Positions 51,795-60,691 of a DNA stretch of 64,000 bases are shown here, piece after piece. The position numbers were made by a program, and so were the translations under genes. Under the pieces are notes generated by a model. The model did no database searches. It was not told the DNA's origin and worked only from the letters and a program-made list of their open reading frames with translations. Origin of the DNA: Sphingobacterium sp. UBA5670 (GTDB lineage: Bacteria; Bacteroidota; Bacteroidia; Sphingobacteriales; Sphingobacteriaceae). The stretch spans positions 340,418 through 404,417 of the forward strand of contig NZ_DIIM01000021.1 in NCBI RefSeq assembly GCF_002420705.1, written 5' to 3'. Position 1 is the first letter of the stretch; each line of letters begins with the position of its first letter.

Positions 51795-52382
51795 TTAATT
51801 CTTAACAAATAGATTTTTAGACAAGCCCAAACCTACAGTTGATCCGTTGATTCCTGTAATAACTTCGTGATCATTGGGAATAGCAGCATCTTTACTATTT
51901 CTCTTTTTATAAGACAATTCTGCCACTTTAGCTTTTAATGCCCAACCTTTTCCCAAGGCGATACCCACAAGCGGGTACACTCTGAATAGATAGCCATTGT
52001 ATTTACCATCGACCATAGTACCTCCGGTAGCGACATGTTGATCGCCCCACAAATAATGCACATCAACCTGACCAATTAACATGAAATGCTCACTCAGAGG
52101 CCAAGTATTACTATAGAAAGGTCCTATTTCATGCGAATGATCCGTGAAATCCAGTGCTTTATCCTTAGCAGAATTGAATCCATAGTTTAGCCCCGCATTC
52201 ATGTTGTCGGTGAAAAAATAGGCAGCACCCACCGGAGCGGCACTAAATTGATGCCCCGCTGTTGTTTCGTGGTAATTCAGTGACCCATAAACCATGATAC
52301 CTCCCTTTTGCGCATAGACAGATTGTATGGTAAAGCACGCCATTGCTATACAACAGCCTAAAAATATCTTCAAATTTTTCAT
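51795..52382 (-). CDS. Outer membrane protein within the urease operon
   Basis: The protein has 195 residues. A signal peptide (MKNLKIFLGCCIAMACF...QSVYAQ) precedes beta-strand sequence such as GGIMVYGSLNYHETTAG, PVGAAYFFTDNMNAGLNYGF, FMLIGQVDVHYLWG, and a last strand GSTVGLGLSKNLFVKN typical of small OmpA/OmpW-like 8-stranded barrels. It lies between ureC and ureE, an unusual place for a barrel, and is translationally close to ureE (3 bp). A pore for urea, nickel or ammonium is possible; no such specificity can be read from the sequence. Confidence 0.75.
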   Translation of the reverse strand: MKNLKIFLGCCIAMACFTIQSVYAQKGGIMVYGSLNYHETTAGHQFSAAPVGAAYFFTDNMNAGLNYGFNSAKDKALDFTDHSHEIGPFYSNTWPLSEHFMLIGQVDVHYLWGDQHVATGGTMVDGKYNGYLFRVYPLVGIALGKGWALKAKVAELSYKKRNSKDAAIPNDHEVITGINGSTVGLGLSKNLFVKN

Positions 52383-52493
52383 TAGCGTAAATCGTATTTT
52401 AACTTAATGAAACATCATGAGCAGTCATTATTTCCTCTCTTATGCGCTTTTGATAAGCCCATGATGATTTCATCAACATATTGTTTTTCATAG

Positions 52494-52524
52494 TTTATGG
52501 CGTGATATAGGATCACGCCATAAA
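52494..52524 (-). repeat. Strong hairpin between ureC and the outer membrane gene
   Basis: Perfect 13-base arms TTTATGGCGTGAT / ATCACGCCATAAA around a 5-base loop, 16 bp after the ureC stop. On the transcribed (minus) strand no T-run follows the second arm. It is therefore more likely an mRNA-stabilising or processing structure within the operon than a full terminator. Confidence 0.7.
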
Positions 52525-52539
52525 AAAGTAGTTATAGGG

Positions 52540-54261
52540 TTAAAACAAGAAGTATCGTTGTCCCAACGAAACTGTATCAACAGGTTTTGATCGCAAGATC
52601 TCACCGTCAAGACTTACCTCATAATTCTCTGGATTAACGATAATTTCAGGCGTAGCGTCATTGTGGATCATATCTTTTTTGGAGATATTCCGACAATTTT
52701 CTACAGCAAGTAAGGTTCTTTCCAATTTATATTCTTCCTTAATTCCCTTTTCCAATGAGATTTTAGAGACAAAGTCAAAACAAGTTTGGTGAACAGCTTT
52801 ACCTAAACCACCGAACATTGTTCTTAAGATGATTGGCTGTGGTGTAGGAATAGAAGCATTTGCATCCCCCATTTTTGAAGCGATAATCATCCCGCCTTTA
52901 ATAATCATTTCTGGTTTTGCGCCAAATAAAGCTGGGCGCCAGATCACCATATCGGCAATTTTACCAGGCTCAATTGAACCAACGTATTTAGAAATACCGT
53001 GCGCGATAGCTGGATTGATGGTATATTTCGCTACATAGCGGCGTGCACGGAAATTATCGTTGTCCTTACCTTCATCTTCAGGCAAGGGACCTACTTGTTT
53101 CTTCATCTTGTCTGCAGTCTGCCATGTACGTGTGATGACTTCACCTACACGTCCCATTGCTTGAGAATCCGAGCTCATGATACTGAATACACCGCGATCT
53201 TGTAATACATCCTCAGCAGCAATCGTTTCTGGACGGATGCGAGAATCAGCAAAAGCTACGTCTTCCGGAATTTCTTTACTCAAGTGGTGACAAACCATCA
53301 ACATATCCAAATGCTCATCAATTGTATTTTTTGTAAATGGACGTGTTGGATTTGTCGATGCTGGTAATACATTTGGATACATCGCCGATTTGATGATATC
53401 TGGAGCGTGACCACCGCCGGCACCTTCCGTGTGGAATGTGTGGATCACACGTCCGTTGATTGCCTGGATTGTGTCTTCCAAGAAACCTGCTTCGTTCAGC
53501 GTATCTGTATGGATGGCAACCTGCACATCATATTGATCAGCGACTGTCAACGCTCTGTCGATTGTTGCTGGAGTAGCACCCCAATCTTCGTGGATTTTAA
53601 CGCCTAGCGCGCCTGCTTCAATTTGTTCCACAATAGGTTGTTCCGTACCTACGTTTCCTTTACCAAAGAAACCGAAGTTCATTGGAAGGTCTTCAACAGC
53701 TTGCAACATGCGCCGTAAATTCCATTTACCCGGTGTTACTGTAGTTGCATTTGTTCCATCCGCTGGGCCTGTACCACCACCAATCATTGTTGTAACACCG
53801 CTATACAAGGCCGTTTCAACTTGTGTTGGGCTGATATAGTGAATATGGGTATCAATACCACCTGGAGTTAAGATATATCCCGATCCACCATGTACCTCAG
53901 TAGAAGCACCTATAATCATATTTGGTGTAATATTGTCCATTGTATCCGGATTTCCAGCACGACCAACACCAACAATTTTACCATCCTTAATACCAATATC
54001 ACCTTTCACGATACCCCAGTGGTCAATGACGATAGCATCAGTGATCACCATATCCAATGTACCTTCATCCCGTGTATGGACCGAAGATTGGCACATACCA
54101 TCACGAACCGTTTTACCGCCGCCAAATTTAGCTTCGTCGCCATAATAAGCGTAGTCTTTTTCGACTTCAATAATGATATCTGTATCTCCTAAACGGATTT
54201 TATCTCCACTTGTAGGGCCAAAGATGGCGCTATAATTTAATTTGCTAACTTTTAAACTCAT
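52540..54261 (-). CDS. ureC: Urease subunit alpha (catalytic)
   Basis: Hydrolyses urea to ammonia and carbamate at a dinuclear nickel centre. The protein has 573 residues. Active-site residues are all present: His139 and His141 in DTHIHYI, carbamylated Lys222 in GVKIHEDWG (with His224), further histidines in VAIHTDTL and HTFHTEGAGGGHAPD, the mobile-flap Cys324-His325 in MVCHHL, and Asp365 in SSDSQAMG. It overlaps ureB by 4 bases. Separate ureA, ureB and ureC genes are the common bacterial arrangement. Confidence 0.99.
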   Translation of the reverse strand: MSLKVSKLNYSAIFGPTSGDKIRLGDTDIIIEVEKDYAYYGDEAKFGGGKTVRDGMCQSSVHTRDEGTLDMVITDAIVIDHWGIVKGDIGIKDGKIVGVGRAGNPDTMDNITPNMIIGASTEVHGGSGYILTPGGIDTHIHYISPTQVETALYSGVTTMIGGGTGPADGTNATTVTPGKWNLRRMLQAVEDLPMNFGFFGKGNVGTEQPIVEQIEAGALGVKIHEDWGATPATIDRALTVADQYDVQVAIHTDTLNEAGFLEDTIQAINGRVIHTFHTEGAGGGHAPDIIKSAMYPNVLPASTNPTRPFTKNTIDEHLDMLMVCHHLSKEIPEDVAFADSRIRPETIAAEDVLQDRGVFSIMSSDSQAMGRVGEVITRTWQTADKMKKQVGPLPEDEGKDNDNFRARRYVAKYTINPAIAHGISKYVGSIEPGKIADMVIWRPALFGAKPEMIIKGGMIIASKMGDANASIPTPQPIILRTMFGGLGKAVHQTCFDFVSKISLEKGIKEEYKLERTLLAVENCRNISKKDMIHNDATPEIIVNPENYEVSLDGEILRSKPVDTVSLGQRYFLF

Positions 54262-54632
54262 GATACTTTGTTTTTAAAGCCTTGTTCTTTTACTTTTTTC
54301 ATTGCATTTGCTTTCGCAACTTCGGTTTCGGTATCTCCATTTGCCAAATCATTGTGGCCATAGATCCTTCTTGCACCTGCATACGGAACCAATTCGACGT
54401 CTTTTGATTCACCTGGCTCAAAACGAATTGCTGTACTGGCGATAATATTCAACCGTTTGCCAAATGCTTTTTCACGATCAAACTCCATCATTTTGTTCAC
54501 CTCAAAGAAATGAAAATGTGAACCTACCTGAATTGGTCTATCACCTGTATTTGTCACAGTGATAGTTGTAACTTCTCTACCTTCATTGCAGATAACATAG
54601 CCATCTGCAATAAAAAATTCTCCTGGGATCAT
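54258..54632 (-). CDS. ureB: Urease subunit beta
   Basis: Structural subunit of the urease heterotrimer. The protein has 124 residues. Family pattern MIPGEFFIADGYVICNEGREVTTITVTNTGDRPIQVGSHFHFFEVN is intact, followed by GESKDVELVPYAGARRIYGHND. The C-terminal tail is lysine-rich. It lies 18 bp after ureA and overlaps ureC by 4 bp. Confidence 0.98.
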   Translation of the reverse strand: MIPGEFFIADGYVICNEGREVTTITVTNTGDRPIQVGSHFHFFEVNKMMEFDREKAFGKRLNIIASTAIRFEPGESKDVELVPYAGARRIYGHNDLANGDTETEVAKANAMKKVKEQGFKNKVS

Positions 54633-54650
54633 AGATTATATTTTTAACAA

Positions 54651-54953
54651 TTAGCGAATCGGGTTATGAACAGTAACCAGTTTTGTACCATCTGGAAATG
54701 TAGCTTCAATCTGTACATCATGAATCATTTCAGGGACACCTTCCATGACATCTTCACGTGTCAACAACGTTGCACCATACTGCATTAAATCAGCAACAGT
54801 ACGTCCGTCACGAGCAGCTTCCAAAAGTTCACTACTGATCAATGCAATAGACTCCGGATAGTTTAATTTAAGTCCTCTAGCTTTACGTTTTTTCGCTAGT
54901 TCGCCGGCAAGATGAAGCAATAGCTTCTCTGTCTCTCTAGGTAATAAATGCAT
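54651..54953 (-). CDS. ureA: Urease subunit gamma
   Basis: Structural subunit of the urease heterotrimer. The frame is open to 54998, but the ATG at 54953 (MHLLPRETEKLLLHLAGELAKKRKARGLKLNYPES) gives the normal 100 residues, and the extra upstream residues are Asn-rich and not family-like. VADLMQYGATLLTREDVMEGVPEMIHDVQIEATFPDGTKLVTVHNPI is the conserved C-terminus. It is the first structural urease gene, with about 175 bp of leader after the upstream small gene. Confidence 0.98.
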   Translation of the reverse strand: MHLLPRETEKLLLHLAGELAKKRKARGLKLNYPESIALISSELLEAARDGRTVADLMQYGATLLTREDVMEGVPEMIHDVQIEATFPDGTKLVTVHNPIR

Positions 54954-55128
54954 ATAAATATTATTTAAATTGTTGTTATTTGAACTAAAACAAGTCACGG
55001 TGAGTAGAGGTCACGACAAGGCCATACGACTTAAAAAAATCGTTCAAAATCGTGATAAATAGGACAGATTACACCCCTACGCAACGCAAGGTCTGTCTTT
55101 TCTCAACCGTTGTAAGAAATGGAAATTT
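54954..55128 (-). other. Leader region of ureABC
   Basis: A gap of 175 bp between the small exported protein and ureA. It contains an inverted repeat GACAGA / TCTGTC (55063-55097) that could weakly end the small gene and a CAACCGTTG palindrome (55105-55113). I found no clear TAnnTTTG promoter, so read-through from upstream or a variant promoter is likely. Confidence 0.5.
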
Positions 55129-55539
55129 TTACCCCAGAAACGGGATCTTTAAACTTTGGAAAAGAATATATTTTGGCGGAAGGATCAATCGATCCATATA
55201 AGGCCTTCTGTTATTCTGAATTTTGAGACGTACAGGATAACAGAATACAAAAAGACAAATTGAAAGCACTCCCCAATAGAGCAGCTTGCTCCATTCATCT
55301 TTGAGGTCCATCTGTTCGGTGATATCATAGACATCATGATCTTTAACCGCAGCGACCAAATTTTCCCGTTCGGAATTTCCTGAACCTTTTTCTACATGAG
55401 CATGGAAAGCCGCCAGGCTTATCCGGAAAACGGGTACATTTTGGACAGTAGAATGCGTCGGTATAGCTATTCCTTTCATGAGCAGGGTGCTCAAAAGAAA
55501 AACTAAAAAGACTAAACTATACCTCATTCTTGTGTTCAC
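55129..55539 (-). CDS. Hypothetical small exported/membrane protein, urease cluster
   Basis: The protein has 136 residues. An N-terminal hydrophobic segment resembles a signal or anchor (RMRYSLVFLVFLLSTLLMKG). A second hydrophobic segment lies near residues 86-103 (LLYWGVLSICLFVFCYPV), and the C-terminus ends LPPKYILFQSLKIPFLG. Between them is a hydrophilic, His-containing region (FHAHVEKGSGNSE). I do not recognise a family. Its end resembles that of the other small protein of the cluster (63542-63943), which ends FLLFEQIKIPC. It may be an accessory of the adjacent TonB receptor. Confidence 0.65.
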   Translation of the reverse strand: MNTRMRYSLVFLVFLLSTLLMKGIAIPTHSTVQNVPVFRISLAAFHAHVEKGSGNSERENLVAAVKDHDVYDITEQMDLKDEWSKLLYWGVLSICLFVFCYPVRLKIQNNRRPYMDRLILPPKYILFQSLKIPFLG

Positions 55540-55558
55540 AATTCTATTATTTGTTGTT

Positions 55559-55566
55559 CAAATTTA
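55559..55566 (-). promoter_or_regulatory. -7 element of the small exported gene
   Basis: Minus-strand TAAATTTG matches TAnnTTTG, 20 bp before the ATG at 55539. The -33 box is poor. It adjoins one arm of the inverted repeat at 55570-55641. Confidence 0.45.
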
Positions 55567-55569
55567 CAA

Positions 55570-55641
55570 CCAAAGCGGGCTACTTGACTAGCACAAATCT
55601 TGAATTAAATAGTCCAAATTTGTTGAAAAAGCCCGCTTTGG
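55570..55641 (-). repeat. 11-bp inverted repeat after the TonB receptor gene
   Basis: Perfect arms CCAAAGCGGGC (55570-55580) and GCCCGCTTTGG (55631-55641), separated by 50 bases. It begins 24 bp after the receptor stop. On the minus strand the first arm is followed by TTTTT inside the loop. It could act as a long-loop terminator, an mRNA stabiliser or an operator pair overlapping the next promoter. Confidence 0.65.
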
Positions 55642-55665
55642 AGATTTTAGATCAATCTTTCGAAT

Positions 55666-58104
55666 TTAAAAAGAGTAACCAACTGATACCATGATATTTC
55701 TCGGCGCACCAGCAAAGGCTCTCGTGTAGTCAAAACCACCTAAAAAGTAATATTTATCGAATACATTGTTCAGGTTTACTGCCATTTTCATAGCACCAAT
55801 GTGGTAATAGGCCGCTGCATTAACAGTTGTATAAGATGGCCATTGTCCCCAGAGTGCATTTCCATCGCTATCCTTTCCGATGCTGTTGTCCATCCGCTTA
55901 CGGTCTACATAATAAACACCGGCACCAAAACCTAAGCCTTTTAAGGTACTATTTGAAAACACATATTTTAACCAGGCACTCGCCATATTTTTGGGTGCTC
56001 CTGGCAGGGACTGTCCTATTTCAGAAGGAACCGAGGATGATTTCACCTCCGTATCATTATAGGTATAATTGGCCATAACCTGGAACTCCCGTGTCAACTG
56101 CCCACGCACATCGAGTTCAACACCCTGCGATAGCGCTTTGCCAGATTGTCTATACTCCGGCAGCCCTGAATCATTGATAGCCCCTGTGGCAATGAGCATA
56201 TTCCGTCGTTCAATTCGGAATAAGGATAGATCAACTTGCAATTGTTCCTTAAAGAAACCCGTCTTTACCCCGGTTTCCACCTGGAAACTCCGCTCAGCAT
56301 CAAAGGGTTTATCGGCACCATAATCTTTATAGTTCTGAATAAAATTGGCGCCTACAGGCACAAACCCCTGTGAATAACTTGCAAAATAGTTAATCTGTTT
56401 ATTGATTCCATAGGTTACACCAAAACGAGGTAATAAGGCATTTTGTGTCGCATGAAACCGATTTTGTCCATCAAGTGTTTCAGAAGAATAGTGTTCATGA
56501 CGTAGACCTACAATAAGTTTCAGTCGATCGTCAATGCTGATTTGATCCTGTATATATTTACCCGTTGTTTTATAAGGGCTCAAAAAAGGATAAGCGACTC
56601 CCGTACGCCATACATAATTCGTCAGATCATGAGTCGTATAAGTGGGATTGTTCAAATCAAAAGTCAAAGGAACAACCTTGCCATCTACAGTTTGCTGCCT
56701 AGCCTCCCGCAATTGGTTTTCTTTGTCGCCCCGATATTGGGCAAAATCAATCCCAGCAACCAAATGATGATCAACTCTATCACCCAAAAGATCCCACTTG
56801 ACGTAACCGACAACATTATCGGTATAATCACGCCCATGGCGATCAAAAAAGCGCATATTCATAATGGTATTATGTGGTGCATCAGCAAACGTGTTCATTG
56901 TTCGGTGTTCATTGACATCTTCCTGATAGATGGATTTCATGTAGCTCAGATTCAAACTAACATGTTCTGCCAGACGCTGAGACAAACGAGCGCTTAATGA
57001 AAAAGTCTTGGAATTATAAAAATCGGAAGGCTGGCTCAACGTAAATGATCTTGGCAACGCATAAAAGTTATTTTCCTTAATACCCATTCCTCGATCAAGA
57101 TAACCGTTGAACTGATTATAGACCATGTCAATATCGACCACCGTACCATCAGCCGGTTTGAAGGTGAAGGAAGGAGCGATCATCATTCGTTTCTGACGAT
57201 TTACGTCACGGAAAGTCTTCGTATCTTCATAACCTGCGTTAAAACGATATAAAATACGCTTGGCACTATCCAATGGTCCACCGAGATCTACAGTAGTTCG
57301 CATCATTTCAAAACTACCGCCGGCAAAATTCACATGCCCCTTAAAATCTTCCAAAGGCTTCTTTGTCGTCATATTAATTGTACCACCCGGCACAATATCC
57401 CCAAACAAAGATGCCCCAGGCCCTTTCAAAACCTCGATATTTTCAAGATTAATCGTTAATGGTGAATTATAATAACTGTTACCATAACCATAGCCCGAGC
57501 GTAAACCATTGACAAGTCGAACACCCGTTTCGTAACCACTTTTGAAACCGCGGATAACAACATCATCATAGGAAGATGCTTCTGTCACACCAGCCAGGTC
57601 CTGTACTAGCGCTCCAGTAGTAAAAGCCTGTTTATCTTCGATAAATTCCTTACTGAGTACAGCGACCGATTGCGGTAGATCCTTTAATTTTCCTGCAAAT
57701 TTACCCCCCAGCTCCATATTATTTGTCAGATATGAATTGTTGCGTCTACCCGTAACCAATACTTCATCCAATGTATTATCACCGGCTACCATAAGCAATC
57801 GAACTCCTTTTTTTGCATTCCAGTTGGCCGTGTTCAAATCCAGCAATACAGGCTTATACCCGATTGCAGCTGCACGTAACTGTACAGGAAATGAAGTTAT
57901 TCCGGTAAAACTAAATTCGCCCTGAGCATTAGAACTTGTCTGTTGTTGTCGATCTGCCAGGGTTAATGTGACCCCTGAGATGGGATTACCGTTTTCATCC
58001 TGGATCTTACCAAATAGTGCCACACCTTGTTGTGCATACACCGCTCCCGGTACGGAAGCACTTGTCAATAAAGCGAAAGCGAGCGCTTTCATTACGTTGT
58101 TCAT
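55666..58104 (-). CDS. TonB-dependent receptor, siderophore-type; probable nickel/metallophore receptor
   Basis: The protein has 812 residues. The signal peptide ends VYAQQ. A carboxypeptidase regulatory-like domain spans about 27-110. The plug begins LDEVLVTGRR and includes GKLKDLPQSVAVLSKEFIED and VIRGFKSGYETGVRLVNGLRSG, then INMTTKKPLEDFKGHVNF. The barrel ends NIMVSVGYSF. It belongs to the siderophore-type receptor group (FhuA/FecA-like). It lies between an ABC importer plus HypA/HypB/UreE genes and the urease operon, so transport of nickel or a nickel chelate is inferred. Ferric or cobalamin substrates cannot be excluded. Confidence 0.9.
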   Translation of the reverse strand: MNNVMKALAFALLTSASVPGAVYAQQGVALFGKIQDENGNPISGVTLTLADRQQQTSSNAQGEFSFTGITSFPVQLRAAAIGYKPVLLDLNTANWNAKKGVRLLMVAGDNTLDEVLVTGRRNNSYLTNNMELGGKFAGKLKDLPQSVAVLSKEFIEDKQAFTTGALVQDLAGVTEASSYDDVVIRGFKSGYETGVRLVNGLRSGYGYGNSYYNSPLTINLENIEVLKGPGASLFGDIVPGGTINMTTKKPLEDFKGHVNFAGGSFEMMRTTVDLGGPLDSAKRILYRFNAGYEDTKTFRDVNRQKRMMIAPSFTFKPADGTVVDIDMVYNQFNGYLDRGMGIKENNFYALPRSFTLSQPSDFYNSKTFSLSARLSQRLAEHVSLNLSYMKSIYQEDVNEHRTMNTFADAPHNTIMNMRFFDRHGRDYTDNVVGYVKWDLLGDRVDHHLVAGIDFAQYRGDKENQLREARQQTVDGKVVPLTFDLNNPTYTTHDLTNYVWRTGVAYPFLSPYKTTGKYIQDQISIDDRLKLIVGLRHEHYSSETLDGQNRFHATQNALLPRFGVTYGINKQINYFASYSQGFVPVGANFIQNYKDYGADKPFDAERSFQVETGVKTGFFKEQLQVDLSLFRIERRNMLIATGAINDSGLPEYRQSGKALSQGVELDVRGQLTREFQVMANYTYNDTEVKSSSVPSEIGQSLPGAPKNMASAWLKYVFSNSTLKGLGFGAGVYYVDRKRMDNSIGKDSDGNALWGQWPSYTTVNAAAYYHIGAMKMAVNLNNVFDKYYFLGGFDYTRAFAGAPRNIMVSVGYSF

Positions 58105-58145
58105 TCGAATAAATTATATATTTTTTGGCTTACCCACTGTTGGGT

Positions 58146-58739
58146 TTAAGCAATACGATCAACGAATAATTCCATGTGTATCGTTGGAAAATTCGATTCA
58201 TTACAAAAGTCTTTCAATTGAAATCCCTGTTTACCCCAAAACTCATAGGCTCCAGTCAGGAATGGGTGGGTATGTAAATAAAGCCTTTCAATACTTTTCT
58301 CCTTAGCTACAGCGACCAAGCCCTTGAATAAGGCCGTTCCCAAACCTGACCTACGGTAACTCGGGTCCACAAAAAGCCGAGCAACTTCCACCGTTTTCCC
58401 TCTATCAATATCCAAATGCGGGAAACGGTAGTCATAAGCCAGCATGCCAACGACGCCAATCAGTTTACCGTGCTGATCTTTTGCCTGCAAGAATGCTCCA
58501 GCTTCAGCCTCAAGATAGACGGCTGAAAATGCCAGTAGATCTTTAGGAAGTTTATGTGCATCCAACATCGGGAACAACTGTTTTCGAAATTCAATGACAT
58601 AAGGTAATACGACATCAATATCTTCCTTTTCAACACGAGATATGCTGATATTTTTCAAATGGGGTTGCGTGGGAAAACATCGTTTGCTTATCAGTTGATT
58701 ATTAATCAATATATTGCCGCTGTCTTTGATGGTATTCAT
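58146..58739 (-). CDS. GNAT family N-acetyltransferase
   Basis: The protein has 197 residues from the ATG at 58739; an upstream ATG at 58784 would add 15. The acetyl-CoA-binding motif A is clear: VEVARLFVDPSYRRSGLGTALFKGLVAVAKEKSI (about 130-165), preceded by LIGVVGMLAYDYR and followed by LYLHTHPFLTGAYEFWGKQGF. Substrate unknown. It is wedged between the ABC ATPase and the TonB receptor of the predicted nickel importer, on the same strand, so it could modify a metal chelator or a transport component. Confidence 0.87.
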   Translation of the reverse strand: MNTIKDSGNILINNQLISKRCFPTQPHLKNISISRVEKEDIDVVLPYVIEFRKQLFPMLDAHKLPKDLLAFSAVYLEAEAGAFLQAKDQHGKLIGVVGMLAYDYRFPHLDIDRGKTVEVARLFVDPSYRRSGLGTALFKGLVAVAKEKSIERLYLHTHPFLTGAYEFWGKQGFQLKDFCNESNFPTIHMELFVDRIA

Positions 58740-58835
58740 ATCGTTATAGCTATTTTTAAAATATTTGCACAGTAAACTGAGCATCTCACTTGCAAACCAT
58801 GATTTTTCATAAAGGCACCTATTTAGGCGGCTTCG

Positions 58836-59678
58836 TCATGGCGTATTCATTTCAATTTTGGTTTCGGCGTTATGCGCTGAACTCCCAATGGTGTCAAATG
58901 TCCTATCCGCACCTAGCATCGGAACAAACATCCATTTCTTTTGATTTTCCAAACTGATCAAAGGAAGTTGATAGGTCTGTTCCAATAATTCCCGTACTTG
59001 CTCCTGCTCCAGACCGTGCAGATCCACGAGCCTATTGTCCTTCATCAGATAAAACTGATCACCAAAAAGGTACGCCATGTTGGGGTCGTGCATCACACAT
59101 AACACGGTTGTCCCCTCTTTGACCAGCTCCTTGGCTGCCTGCAGAACCGCAATCTGATATTTCAGATCCAAATGATTGGTGGGTTCATCAAGCAATAATA
59201 AATCAGGTTGTTGTACCAACACGCGACAAAGTAATACCAATTGTCGCTCTCCTCCAGATAAAGAGGTATAGGGTTTGTCTTTTAAATGTGTGAGGTTAAA
59301 TCTATCCAAGATCTGTTCAACTGCCTCGAAGTCTTCCTTATTTGGTGAAAAACGAGAAAATGAGGCTCGTCCCGTCAGAATAACATCAACAACGCTAAAA
59401 GGAAATGTGGTCTGATGGAACTGATTCAGAAAACCCAATTTCAATGAATTGGCCCGACCAACCTTCCAATCGCGACGCTCTGTTTCACCGATAAGAACTG
59501 ATCCATTATATTTTTTTTCCAGCCCTGCAATAATATTAAACAAAGTCGATTTACCACTTCCATTTCGACCGAGAATAACAGAAAGCTTTCCTTCCGGAAA
59601 TGACATGTTTACGTCATTTAAAATGATATCCTTACCATAGGCAAAAGAAAGTTTTTTGATATGAATCGAATTATTCAT
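58836..59678 (-). CDS. ABC transporter ATPase (FecE-type)
   Basis: The protein has 280 residues. Walker A GRNGSGKST is at 37-45. The Q-loop is in LGFLNQFHQTTFPF, the signature LSGGERQ at 140-146, and Walker B LLLLDEPTNHLD near 160-171, with the H-loop in VLCVMHDPNMAYLFG. The C-terminal 60 residues (FDTIGSSAHNAETKIEMNTP) extend beyond the core. This is the FecE/FhuC/BtuD family, powering import of metal chelates. It overlaps the permease by 4 bases. Confidence 0.93.
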   Translation of the reverse strand: MNNSIHIKKLSFAYGKDIILNDVNMSFPEGKLSVILGRNGSGKSTLFNIIAGLEKKYNGSVLIGETERRDWKVGRANSLKLGFLNQFHQTTFPFSVVDVILTGRASFSRFSPNKEDFEAVEQILDRFNLTHLKDKPYTSLSGGERQLVLLCRVLVQQPDLLLLDEPTNHLDLKYQIAVLQAAKELVKEGTTVLCVMHDPNMAYLFGDQFYLMKDNRLVDLHGLEQEQVRELLEQTYQLPLISLENQKKWMFVPMLGADRTFDTIGSSAHNAETKIEMNTP

Positions 59679-60691
59679 GAATTCCAGTTGATTTCGTTAC
59701 GGCGCATCAGGTAGATAAACAAGGGAGCACCAATAATCATCGTAAAAACACCGATCGGAATTTCAAATGGCATAACAGCCCTAGAAAAATCATCGATAAG
59801 TAATAAGAAAGTACCTCCAATACTGATATTTGCCCACACAATAATATTGTTATTGGGTCCAAAGATCATGCGGCTGATATGTGGTACAATTAATCCAAAT
59901 AAACTAATTACACCTACAGCTGCCACCGCAGACGCTGTAATCATTGTTGCTACAGCAATGAAGACCAATTTCAATATTTTCGGGTTAACGCCAACAGCAA
60001 TTGCTTCTTGATCACCAAGGGCGAGAAGATTCAGCTTCCAGCGCAAAAGGATCAGGATACCCAATCCTATTGTGATCGGCAGGAAAGCATGCTGTACTTT
60101 CGACCATGATGCTGTATGCAGATTCCCCATTGTCCATTGTACAATAGCTTGTAATTTATAGGGATCACTAATGTATTGTAAAAGGGTTAACATTGCTGTA
60201 AATACACCGGAAATAACCATTCCAGCCAACACCATCCCAATAATTGAGGTTTTCAAGCCGGCATTTGAAACAAAATAGGTCAAACCTACAGCACATACAC
60301 CGAACAGAAATGCCGATAGATTGACTGACAATAAAGGGAACAACATGGCCAATGCGGCCCCAAAAGCAGATCCCGAAGAAATACCCAATGTAAAAGGATC
60401 AACGATTGGATTCCTAAAAATGGCCTGTAAAATTCCGCCGGAAGACGCTAAAGCAGCTCCGACCATAAAGGTCAACAGAATCCGTGGTAAACGTACCTGC
60501 CACAATATAGTATCCATGTTATCTTTCAATACAGCATTATGGTCTCCGATATAAATCCCCATTTCCAATCCAATGCGCTGACAGAGCTCGACAAAACCAA
60601 TGTTCTGACTCGATCCTACAAGTAAGGAAAGCAATAAAACCAACAACGGTAAAACAACTAGCAAAAACAGCCTTTTTAATTGATGTATCAT
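59675..60691 (-). CDS. ABC transporter permease (FecCD-type)
   Basis: The protein has 338 residues with about ten hydrophobic segments. Conserved FecCD features include WQVRLPRILLTFMVGAALASSGGILQAIFRNPIVDPFTLGISSGSAFGAALAM (about 66-118) and ALGDQEAIAVGVNPKILKLVF, then GVISLFGLIVPHISRMIFGPNN near 262. It overlaps both the ATPase and the binding-protein genes by 4 bases, so the three form one importer. Homologues carry ferric siderophores, heme, cobalamin or nickel. Confidence 0.93.
   Translation of the reverse strand: MIHQLKRLFLLVVLPLLVLLLSLLVGSSQNIGFVELCQRIGLEMGIYIGDHNAVLKDNMDTILWQVRLPRILLTFMVGAALASSGGILQAIFRNPIVDPFTLGISSGSAFGAALAMLFPLLSVNLSAFLFGVCAVGLTYFVSNAGLKTSIIGMVLAGMVISGVFTAMLTLLQYISDPYKLQAIVQWTMGNLHTASWSKVQHAFLPITIGLGILILLRWKLNLLALGDQEAIAVGVNPKILKLVFIAVATMITASAVAAVGVISLFGLIVPHISRMIFGPNNNIIVWANISIGGTFLLLIDDFSRAVMPFEIPIGVFTMIIGAPLFIYLMRRNEINWNS

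Noticed and set aside
55666..58104. Cobalamin transporter under a cobalamin riboswitch
   Set aside because: The gaps before the receptor and importer genes are too short for the aptamer and show no matching conserved box.
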